Of a stretch of 64,000 bases of DNA, positions 57,412-64,000 are shown one piece after another (the first letter of the stretch is position 1; every line of letters begins with the position of its first letter). The notes below the pieces were generated by a model, which saw only the letters and a program-made list of their open reading frames with translations, was not told the DNA's origin and ran no database searches. Position numbers and translations under genes: made by a program. Source of the stretch: an uncultured Alistipes sp. (lineage in GTDB: Bacteria > Bacteroidota > Bacteroidia > Bacteroidales > Rikenellaceae); assembly GCA_900768045.1 (NCBI GenBank), contig CAAGBL010000062.1, positions 15,865 to 79,864 on the forward strand. Direction: 5' to 3'.

Positions 57412-58191
57412 TTAGTAACGTGCATCGATTATTGTCGCTGTACCCTCGAAGACTACCTTATGCTCAGAGCCCTCAATTGTGCAAGTTAGTGTTGCACGCT
57501 CCTCTGTCACCACCAACTTAGCATTGTCGTAGGTCGATGGCTCGTATGACGCACCATCTTCGTTGGTTTCACGATAGCCCGAGTCTTTGTGGCCTATAGA
57601 CCAAATGGTTGCTTTGCTGTCAGTATTAAGCATATATGTACCAACAGGAAGTGTAATCTTACCGTCGGTACCCTCGTACAAAGGACCATAGAGGTCGAGT
57701 GCGTAGTACTTCGAGTTAGGCTTATCCATGCCCGAGTCGGTAAAGCCGTTGTCCGAGAGGTGTACATAGTAGTTGCCCAAGCCTTGACTAAAGATGCTAC
57801 CATAGTATAAACCACCAAATTGTGATGCCTTCAATGCTGCTTCAGAGACTGAAAGCTGACGAATGACTACGTTCTTCACTACCTTGTTATACGAGATGCT
57901 GATAACGGCATTACGTGCCTCGCCCTCGTTGATGCTAACATCAAAGTTTATCTGCTCGCCAACGTTGATGTTACTAACCCACTGGGCTGAGCAGGTAGCG
58001 GTAGGTAGAGCACCCTCCTTTGCACCCTCAAGGGTGTAGCTTATAGTGTGTGTTGCAGCCTCATACGAAAGCTGCATTGTCTCGCCCGAAGTGATTGTAA
58101 GTGTTGCGTTCTGATCTACAGGAGTATTCGCAGGCTCGCATGCCGCAAACAATAGTGGGGTGGCAAGGAGCAAGTATAAAAATCTTTTCAT
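57412..58191 (-). CDS. BACON-domain lipoprotein with one downstream beta-module
   Basis: 259 residues, lipobox ending at Cys18 (LFAAC). BACON about 28-113 (SAQWVSNINV, INEGEARNAVISISYNK) and a single module about 124-254 (FGGLYYGS, YYVHLSDNGF, YYALDLYG, LPVGTYMLNT, EHKVVFEGTATI). This is the minimal BACON-module protein of the window and defines the module borders. No own promoter is visible; it follows the 861-residue protein gene by 66 bases with a 32-bp perfect palindrome between them. Confidence 0.85.
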   Translation of the reverse strand: MKRFLYLLLATPLLFAACEPANTPVDQNATLTITSGETMQLSYEAATHTISYTLEGAKEGALPTATCSAQWVSNINVGEQINFDVSINEGEARNAVISISYNKVVKNVVIRQLSVSEAALKASQFGGLYYGSIFSQGLGNYYVHLSDNGFTDSGMDKPNSKYYALDLYGPLYEGTDGKITLPVGTYMLNTDSKATIWSIGHKDSGYRETNEDGASYEPSTYDNAKLVVTEERATLTCTIEGSEHKVVFEGTATIIDARY

Positions 58192-58209
58192 TGTATAATC
58201 AGCTATAGA

Positions 58210-58241
58210 TTGAGGACTGACTTAGCTAAGTCAGTCCTCAA
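58210..58241. terminator. 32-bp perfect palindrome between two lipoprotein genes
   Basis: TTGAGGACTGACTTAG and its exact complement, no spacer. It lies 17 bases beyond the stop of the 861-residue protein gene. No T-tract, so it may be an mRNA-stabilising or processing hairpin rather than a full terminator. Confidence 0.5.
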
Positions 58242-58257
58242 CTTAAATATGTGAAGA

Positions 58258-60843
58258 TTAAAGCGTTACGCCTTTGCAAGTGTACTTACGTGTCTTAACA
58301 CCCTCATTAACTACGTTGTAGTCGAGTGTTAGAGTGACATTTGCACCGTTGCCCTCAACAACCAATGTAGATGAGGCCTGAGCGCCACCATTGTTTACAC
58401 CGTCGATAATAACCTTGTCGATGTGGATTGCTGTTGCAGTGTTTGACACTAACTTAGAAAGGCCTGATACATGGTTATATGTACCATCGTAGAGTCTTGT
58501 CTTGTCAGAATTGCTGTTAAAAATCCAGAAGCCAATAACATCATCACCATTGGTAATCTCATAGTAGCCAAATACCTCATATCCGTAACCTGTGCCGTAA
58601 TCGCTTGCCAAATCCTTTACGTACTTCATTGTTGCATTAGTAGTAACACCCTGGTCGCCACCATCGTCGTCGCCACCATCGTCGTCGCCACCATCGCCAC
58701 CACCCTGGCCAGCGTCTGGGTTAGCGCCAACACTAAATGTTGCAGTACCAGCGTCAGAAGCAAGGTTTAGAGTAGTGTCAGCAGGGTTAGCAACAACAGA
58801 TACTGAGTACTGAGTCTCCCACTCGAGGTTCTGGTAAACGATGTAAGCAGTCTCTACGGTGTCAACCTTAGTGCCGTCCAAAGTTACAGTGTAGTTCTTA
58901 GCACCAGCAATCTCGTTCCAACTGATAGTTGCAGCGTTACCAGCAACCTCGCCAACAACAGTAGGTGTAGCAAGCTTAGTAGGCTCTATGACATCGTCGC
59001 CACCCTCGTTTGTTGAGTCACCAACCTTACCAGCATACTTAAGCACGAACTTATCGCCAGATACTGCTGTGAGGTTGATTGTGATGTCAACGTTGCTGCC
59101 GTCGCCAGCAACAGTCATTGTAGATGCTGCATCAGCCTTGTATGTTGTGCCATTGTACTTAAATGCGTCAACGAAGAATGCATTATTTGTACCCAAGTAC
59201 TCCTTGCTTGATGCATGGCTGTAAGAGCCTGCGGCAATCTCCTTAGCCTTTGCCTGGTAGTCGTTAACAAGCAAGTTGAACGAGAAACCTTCGCCCTCAG
59301 CCTTAAATGTGTAGAAGTAGTATGATGAGTTGTAAGTACCCTCGCCAAGAGATGTAACGTTGAGTGTAGTAACCTCGTCCTCGCCACCTTCCTCTTCGTC
59401 AGCAAGCTCACCCTCGTAGTAGATTATGTATGTTACACCATCACGACCCTCCAATGTAATCTCAATAAAGTAGTAGTCGCCCTCGTTCTCAACAACTGCA
59501 ATACCGCCATCAACAGCTACCGATGTGCCGTCAACAACAAATGTACGTGTTGTAAAGTCCTCGAAGTCGTTGTAGCCCCACAAAGTTGTTGTTGTCCAAA
59601 TATACTCACCAGCAACAATGCTTGTCTTAGTAGCCTTATCAGTCTGGAAGTGTACATCAACAGAGAAACCATCGCCAGAAACCATATATTTGTAGCCATA
59701 GGTTGAAGAGCCACCCCATGTCCACTCTGTAGCGATAAGCTCAACGCCCTCAGGCTCTGATGAACCAGTGCCGTCGTCTACAGTAAGCTCGCCCTCATAA
59801 ACAACCTTAACAACAGTGTCGGTGCTGTCATCAAGAACTGCGTTGAACTCAATCTTATTGTTAGTGATTACAAGGTTAGCCTCTTTAAACGATTTGTAGT
59901 TCTTTAGCTCGCCATTCTCCATAGTGTAGCAACTAGAGTAATCTACAATAATGGTATTGACGCCGTAAGAGCTGTCGAGGGTGTATGTGCCCTGTGGAAG
60001 CTTGCCGCCATTCTTGCTTGCTGCAATGAAATAGATGTTGTAGTATGTACCACCATCAACACCCCAGCCTTTATTGCCGAACTCCTTGTCGCCAAGTGAG
60101 ATAGCATAGGTGTTGTAGCCCTCAGAGTCGTCGAAATCTGCTGCGTAGTTAGTTGCTACGAATGTCTCAACATCTGGATCAGGAGTCTCGCCTACAGCTA
60201 CCTGCTTAACCTTAACCTCGAAAGAGAGCGCACCATAAGTTGCAGTGATCTTGCCCTCGCGAGCAGCGCCATCATTAGCAGCTACTGCAAAAGTAATCTT
60301 CTCAGCTACAGTAATGTCGCTAATCCATGCTGCGTCAGCCTCAGCCTTAAGCTCGGTGCCAGCAACAGCATTCTTAAGCTCATAGACAATCTCGCCAGCA
60401 CCACCCTCAGCTGCGAATGACATCTCAGAAGTCGACTTGAGTGTAAGGCTTGGCTCTGTAGGAGTCTCGCCTGCAGCCAAAGTCTTAGCAGTAGCAGTGC
60501 TCTTAACCACGCCCTTTGAGTTCTGAGCAGCAGCCACGATTGTATAGTCGGTCTCAGCCTTAAGCTCAGTAGCAGTAACCGCTACGCTCTTATTTGCCTC
60601 AACAGCAACACCGTTTGCCAATACCTCAGATGCTGTAGGAGCCTCAGCGCCCTCAACAACAAGGTAAGCAACCTTCTCAGCATCGGTAGATGCAACTGTG
60701 AATGCGATTGTGCTCTCGGTTGTAGCACCTGCAGTAACAGCTACTGTAGGATCCTTAACCTCGTCAACAGGATTGTTAGGCTCGCAAGCCACAAAGAGTA
60801 GTGGCAATGCCAAAAGAGCCAATAGTAAGTTTTTGATTTTCAT
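58258..60843 (-). CDS. Large lipoprotein: FN3, BACON, several beta-modules, FN3
   Basis: 861 residues, lipobox ending at Cys20 (LLFVAC). FN3-like domain about 30-123, BACON about 131-215 (DAAWISDITV, VAANDGAAREGKITATYG), module about 227-354 (YNTYAISLGD, LPQGTYTLD, VVKVVYEGELTV), further modules about 364-480 and 493-615 (GYKYMVSGDGFSVDV, EGFSFNLLVNDY), a second FN3 (about 628-712, TISWNEIAGAKNYTVTL), a Gly/Asp linker (GGDDDGG repeats) and a last module ending TRKYTCKGVTL. It is the longest of the BACON group and shows how the modules combine. Own full-consensus promoter. Confidence 0.85.
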   Translation of the reverse strand: MKIKNLLLALLALPLLFVACEPNNPVDEVKDPTVAVTAGATTESTIAFTVASTDAEKVAYLVVEGAEAPTASEVLANGVAVEANKSVAVTATELKAETDYTIVAAAQNSKGVVKSTATAKTLAAGETPTEPSLTLKSTSEMSFAAEGGAGEIVYELKNAVAGTELKAEADAAWISDITVAEKITFAVAANDGAAREGKITATYGALSFEVKVKQVAVGETPDPDVETFVATNYAADFDDSEGYNTYAISLGDKEFGNKGWGVDGGTYYNIYFIAASKNGGKLPQGTYTLDSSYGVNTIIVDYSSCYTMENGELKNYKSFKEANLVITNNKIEFNAVLDDSTDTVVKVVYEGELTVDDGTGSSEPEGVELIATEWTWGGSSTYGYKYMVSGDGFSVDVHFQTDKATKTSIVAGEYIWTTTTLWGYNDFEDFTTRTFVVDGTSVAVDGGIAVVENEGDYYFIEITLEGRDGVTYIIYYEGELADEEEGGEDEVTTLNVTSLGEGTYNSSYYFYTFKAEGEGFSFNLLVNDYQAKAKEIAAGSYSHASSKEYLGTNNAFFVDAFKYNGTTYKADAASTMTVAGDGSNVDITINLTAVSGDKFVLKYAGKVGDSTNEGGDDVIEPTKLATPTVVGEVAGNAATISWNEIAGAKNYTVTLDGTKVDTVETAYIVYQNLEWETQYSVSVVANPADTTLNLASDAGTATFSVGANPDAGQGGGDGGDDDGGDDDGGDQGVTTNATMKYVKDLASDYGTGYGYEVFGYYEITNGDDVIGFWIFNSNSDKTRLYDGTYNHVSGLSKLVSNTATAIHIDKVIIDGVNNGGAQASSTLVVEGNGANVTLTLDYNVVNEGVKTRKYTCKGVTL

Positions 60844-60898
60844 AGTTTTAGTTTTTTAAGTATTTTAGTTTCGTGTTCTCTCATGGAAAATGACGAAA

Positions 60899-60929
60899 CA
60901 AATATATACAAAATTTTCCTTTCCGCAAA
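60899..60929 (-). promoter_or_regulatory. Promoter of the 861-residue lipoprotein gene
   Basis: On the minus strand TTTG (60926-60929), 19 bases, TATATTTG (60899-60906): a full match. Confidence 0.75.
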
Positions 60930-60978
60930 ATAGATACCTATAAATATGGTAATTAGGAGTGGATAAACAAAAAAACGA

Positions 60979-61000
60979 GGGCGACTTTCGTTAGTCGCCC
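60979..61000 (-). terminator. Terminator after the S9 peptidase gene
   Basis: Stem GGGCGACT / AGTCGCCC followed by TCGTTTTTTTG on the minus strand. Confidence 0.85.
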
Positions 61001-61026
61001 CCGCACTATTTCGGAGATACGAAGTA

Positions 61027-63138
61027 CTATTTGAGGTACTTGTCCAACCAGTCAAAAAATTCACGGTTCCAAACAACAGAGTTCTGAGGCTGGAACACCT
61101 GGTGTGCCTCGTTCTCGAACGACACCAAGCGAGCGTCGATACCCTGAACACGTGCTGCTGTGAAGGCCTCCAACGACTGTGAGTAAGGAATACGATAGTC
61201 CTTCTCGCCAGTGATAATCATAATTGGAGCGTTCCAGTTAGCCACGAGCTTGTGTGGTGAGTTAGCATACGAGCGCTGTGCTGTAGCGTTGTCCTTATCC
61301 CAGTATGCGCCACCGTAGTCGTTAGTCACGAAGAAGAGCTCCTCGGTGTGGCCATACATCGACTCGAAGTTGAAGATGCCGCAGTGAGCGATAAATGCCT
61401 TGAAACGATTCTCATGTACGCCAGCAAGGTAGTATGTAGAGTAGCCACCATACGATGCACCTACGCAACCTCGGTGGTCAACATCTACCCATGGCTCCTT
61501 CGATACCTCGTCGATAGCAGCGAGGTAGTCCTTGATGTTCTGACCTGAGTAGTCGCCCGAAATCTGGTCGGTCCACTCCTGGCCAAATGAAGGACAGCCA
61601 CGGCGGTTAGGTGCTACGATAACATAGCCCTGAGCTGCCATAAGCTGGAAGTTCCAGCGGTAGCTCCAGAACTGCGATACGGTGCTCTGAGGGCCACCCT
61701 GGCAGTAGAGTAATGTAGGATACTTCTTTGTTGGGTCGAAGTCAGGTGGGAGGATTACCCATGTGAGCATCTCCTTGCCGTCGGTAGTCTTAATCCAGCG
61801 CTCCTGTACCTCGCCAAACTTGATATTGTCGTAAATCTCACGGTTTACGTCAGTAATCTGGGTAAACTCGCCAGTTGCGGGGTTAACGTCGTAGAGCTCA
61901 ACAGCCTTAGAGATAGAGTTCATGTTGGCAACGATCTTGCCGTTAGCAAACGTAAAGGTGTTGAAGTCGTAGTTACCCTTAGTAATCTGTGTCATGTTAC
62001 CCTCAAGGTCGATGCGTGCAACCTGATGTGTGCCACGCCATGGGAGAATGAAGTACATAGCCTCGTTGCCGTCCCACACGACCTCTGTCACGCAGTAGTC
62101 CTGACCACGTGTGATGTAGCTGCACTCGTTGGTGTTAAGGTCGAACACCCAAAGACGCTGCTGGTCGGCCTCGTTGCCTGGGCGACGCTGCGAGCGGAAG
62201 GCAATTTTTGAGCCGTCTGGTGAGAATACTGGGTACTTGTCGTAGCCCACGAACTTATCTACGCCTGTTGCTGCTGCCTCCTTCGAGAGGTTGCGAGTAG
62301 CCTCAGTTGCGAAGTCGTAGAGGAAGATATCAGAATCGGTAGATAGGGCATACTCTGTGCCAGTGAGAGGCTTGCAGGTGTATGCGAGCTTAGTGCCATC
62401 TGCCGATAGACGAATCTCTGCGCAGTCGAAGTATGGGGCCAATGGGGCGTCGTAAGCCTTGTCAGCGCCGATGATATCCTTGCCCTCTGCAATCTTGCCG
62501 TCAGCGTAGTCCGCAGCGAAGATGTGGAGGTATGAACCATCGTCCCAGTAGTCCCAGTGGCGCACCATGAGGTCGTCATAAATGCGCACCTTCGACTTAT
62601 CCATGTCGGCGTACTTGTCAGAGCCCTTTAGTGGAGCTACTTTCACACGCTGGACATAGAAGGCGTGGTCGCCAGCGATGCCGAAGCCCTCAACGTCCTT
62701 CTCAAATGCTGTGAGCTGACGTACAGCCTTGGTGTTTAAATCCATAGCCCACACCTGCGATGAGCCAGTGCGGTTAGAGAGGAATGCGATGTTTGAGGCA
62801 TCAATCCACTGTGCAGAGTGGTTTGACGAGTTGTAGTCGGTAAGACGTGTCTCCTCGCCCGATGCCATGTCGCGGAGCCAAAGTGTTGTCACGCCACGGT
62901 TCTCTGCAAGGTTGTACTCTGTGAGAGCATAAACGAGCTTAGAACCATCTTCTGAGAGTGTCTGAGCGCCGATGCGTGCCATCTTCCACATTACCTCGGC
63001 AGTAAATTTGCCCTCAGCCTTCTCAGCCTCGGTTAGCTTGTTGTCGATTGTAAGAGGCTTTGGCAAGTTGCTATTCTCGTCACAACTTCCGAGTGCGAGA
63101 AGCGATGCAAATGTCATGATAAATAGAATTTTTTTCAT
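61027..63138 (-). CDS. S9-family prolyl-oligopeptidase-like peptidase, lipoprotein
   Basis: 703 residues, lipobox ending at Cys19 (LALGSC). N-terminal seven-bladed beta-propeller with WD/TolB-like repeats (about 55-430), then the alpha/beta-hydrolase domain with nucleophile Ser562 in GASYGGYS, Asp647 in GEKDYRIP and His679 in ENEAHQVF. Family members (DPP IV and acylaminoacyl peptidase groups) cleave short peptides; here it is secreted and lipid-anchored. It borders the BACON cluster on the opposite side from the M1 aminopeptidase. Confidence 0.93.
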   Translation of the reverse strand: MKKILFIMTFASLLALGSCDENSNLPKPLTIDNKLTEAEKAEGKFTAEVMWKMARIGAQTLSEDGSKLVYALTEYNLAENRGVTTLWLRDMASGEETRLTDYNSSNHSAQWIDASNIAFLSNRTGSSQVWAMDLNTKAVRQLTAFEKDVEGFGIAGDHAFYVQRVKVAPLKGSDKYADMDKSKVRIYDDLMVRHWDYWDDGSYLHIFAADYADGKIAEGKDIIGADKAYDAPLAPYFDCAEIRLSADGTKLAYTCKPLTGTEYALSTDSDIFLYDFATEATRNLSKEAAATGVDKFVGYDKYPVFSPDGSKIAFRSQRRPGNEADQQRLWVFDLNTNECSYITRGQDYCVTEVVWDGNEAMYFILPWRGTHQVARIDLEGNMTQITKGNYDFNTFTFANGKIVANMNSISKAVELYDVNPATGEFTQITDVNREIYDNIKFGEVQERWIKTTDGKEMLTWVILPPDFDPTKKYPTLLYCQGGPQSTVSQFWSYRWNFQLMAAQGYVIVAPNRRGCPSFGQEWTDQISGDYSGQNIKDYLAAIDEVSKEPWVDVDHRGCVGASYGGYSTYYLAGVHENRFKAFIAHCGIFNFESMYGHTEELFFVTNDYGGAYWDKDNATAQRSYANSPHKLVANWNAPIMIITGEKDYRIPYSQSLEAFTAARVQGIDARLVSFENEAHQVFQPQNSVVWNREFFDWLDKYLK

Positions 63139-63178
63139 AAATAAGTTATGTAGTTTTTAATGTTATGTCGCTTTTTTG

Positions 63179-63186
63179 TATCTTTG
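63179..63186 (+). promoter_or_regulatory. Minus-7 element of the NUDIX gene
   Basis: TATCTTTG, 13 bases before the ATG at 63200, which would leave a leader of only about 9 bases. Confidence 0.5.
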
Positions 63187-63199
63187 CGCTAATTAAGCT

Positions 63200-63814
63200 A
63201 TGAAACACAACGACTCATACACAATATTTTTTGGCGATTCGGAGCTGCTTATCACACGTGATATGCCCTCCGAGCGCTACTATGTTCTTGATGTTGAGGC
63301 GTGTGACTCATTTTCGCAAGCGAAAATAGTAAAAAAAGTTGAAAGTAGCAAATATGTAGCTATCGTTACCGACAATCCCGAGTCGGCATTTGAGCGGTTA
63401 AAGGCTGAGTTTAAGTGGGTTGAGGCGTCTGGAGGTGTTGTAACAAATGTTGCGGGCGACCTGCTAATGATTCGACTTCGTGGCCGTTGGGATCTACCCA
63501 AGGGCCATGTCGAGCAGGGCGAGAGCAGCCGTGTGGCAGCCCAGCGTGAGGTCGAGGAGGAGACTGGTATAAGGGCAGAGGTCGTGGGCAACGAACCCCT
63601 TGCCTATACCTACCACACATATAACACCTATGGCCCGTGGGAGCTTAAGCGCACGGCATGGTGGGCTATGCGCAGCGAGGACGGAGAGCCCAAGGCGCAG
63701 AGCGAGGAGGGTATAACCGCTGTTGAGTGGTGCCAGAGAGCAACGCTTGGCGAAAGGCTCAAAACTACCTATCCCACAATTAAACGCCTTGTTGAGCGTT
63801 ATGTGTTAAAGTGA
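63200..63814 (+). CDS. NUDIX hydrolase
   Basis: 204 residues. An N-terminal extension of about 75 residues precedes the NUDIX fold. The Nudix box is complete: GHVEQGESSRVAAQREVEEE followed by TGI (consensus G-x5-E-x7-RE-x2-EE-x-G-[IVL]). It hydrolyses a nucleoside diphosphate linked to an unknown moiety. It is divergent from the S9 peptidase. A link to ADP-thiazole hydrolysis is conceivable but only speculative at 57 kb distance. Confidence 0.93.
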   Translation: MKHNDSYTIFFGDSELLITRDMPSERYYVLDVEACDSFSQAKIVKKVESSKYVAIVTDNPESAFERLKAEFKWVEASGGVVTNVAGDLLMIRLRGRWDLPKGHVEQGESSRVAAQREVEEETGIRAEVVGNEPLAYTYHTYNTYGPWELKRTAWWAMRSEDGEPKAQSEEGITAVEWCQRATLGERLKTTYPTIKRLVERYVLK

Positions 63815-63838
63815 GAGGTGAAAAGTGAGAGGTGAAAA
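63811..63838 (+). repeat. Tandem 14-bp repeat GTGAGAGGTGAAAA
   Basis: Two perfect copies; the first contains the stop codon of the NUDIX gene. It is followed by the AAGGAGTTTAAGGAG low-complexity stretch (63839-63905) related to those at 25963 and 46371. Confidence 0.7.
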
Positions 63839-63912
63839 GAATAAGGAGTTTAAGGAGATTAGGGATATTAAGGAGTAGAATCGCTAAATTCCCTAAATTC
63901 TTTAATTTATTA

Positions 63913-63988
63913 TGTCATCCTGAACGTAGTGAAGGATCTCTCGGTTAGTGCATGCTGCGAGATGTTTCGCTTTCCGCTCAACATGACA
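63913..63988. repeat. Dispersed palindromic repeat (TGTCATCCTGAACG type)
   Basis: Imperfect inverted halves TGTCATCCTGAACGTAGTGA and the reverse of CGCTTTCCGCTCAACATGACA, with GATCTC/GAGATG inside. This TGTCATCCTGA-x-CG-x-AG type of repeat is a familiar intergenic palindrome in many genomes. Non-coding. Confidence 0.65.
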
Positions 63989-64000
63989 GACGAAGTGAGA

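Noticed and set aside
58660..58720. Short regular repeats resembling a CRISPR or minisatellite
   Set aside because: They encode the in-frame GGDDDGG linker of the 861-residue lipoprotein; the period is codon-based and there are no spacers.
63200..63814. NUDIX gene as the missing ADP-thiazole hydrolase of the Thi4 pathway
   Set aside because: It is 57 kb from the thi operon, lacks a TPP riboswitch and has its own promoter. The Nudix box alone does not indicate the substrate.

Overview
The window looks like a Bacteroidales (Bacteroidota) chromosome, probably a gut member near Rikenellaceae/Alistipes; the family-level placement is only a guess. The evidence is the repeated Bacteroidota-type promoter (TTTG, 19-21 bases, TAnnTTTG), the near absence of Shine-Dalgarno sequences, and the gene families: BACON-domain lipoproteins, DUF4493/PCMD and fimbrillin-like surface proteins, an Omp28-type protein, a SusE/F-like binding protein, GH2, ferredoxin-dependent 2-oxoacid oxidoreductase and pyruvate phosphate dikinase. 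No phage, insertion sequence, rRNA or CRISPR array was found.

Layout. 1-3 kb: the end of an SDR dehydrogenase, an EamA exporter, tRNA-His and umuC. 3.1-6.2 kb: a thiamine operon (TPP riboswitch with its own terminator, then thiD, thiE, thi4 and a TenI-like gene). It lies on the opposite strand between umuC and umuD, so it separates two genes that usually form one operon. 6.6-18 kb, minus strand: a GH2 beta-galactosidase-like lipoprotein, korAB, ppdK, folE-mnmA and rpsP-rimM. 18-27.8 kb: housekeeping genes (Hsp20, TrkA, deoxynucleoside kinase, RNA m5C methyltransferase, MerR regulator, Nif3-like, coiled-coil zinc ribbon, Prs, EngB).

27.9-63 kb is almost entirely cell envelope and secreted proteins. 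Two BACON lipoproteins are followed by a seven-gene surface operon (31.1-40.7 kb: fimbrillin-like, DUF4493, PCMD and two beta-barrel proteins) that has a strong internal terminator. Small lipoproteins follow. Next comes an accessory stretch (42.9-47.2 kb) with a structured RNA that has its own promoter and T-tract, and a BspA-like leucine-rich-repeat lipoprotein bracketed by two near-identical copies of a roughly 400-bp palindromic repeat. Glycerate kinase, an M1 aminopeptidase lipoprotein, six BACON-type lipoproteins and an S9 peptidase lipoprotein complete the block. The window ends with a NUDIX hydrolase and dispersed repeats.

Most notable observations: the thiamine operon splitting umuD/umuC; a His-type (probably multiple-turnover) Thi4 in that operon; an undescribed-looking beta-rich module that follows BACON domains in at least five lipoproteins; the structured RNA at 43.04-43.23 kb; hairpin elements that share termini but differ inside; and a GH2 enzyme with Lys where the catalytic nucleophile Glu is expected. 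All calls come from reading the sequence by eye; no database search was run.
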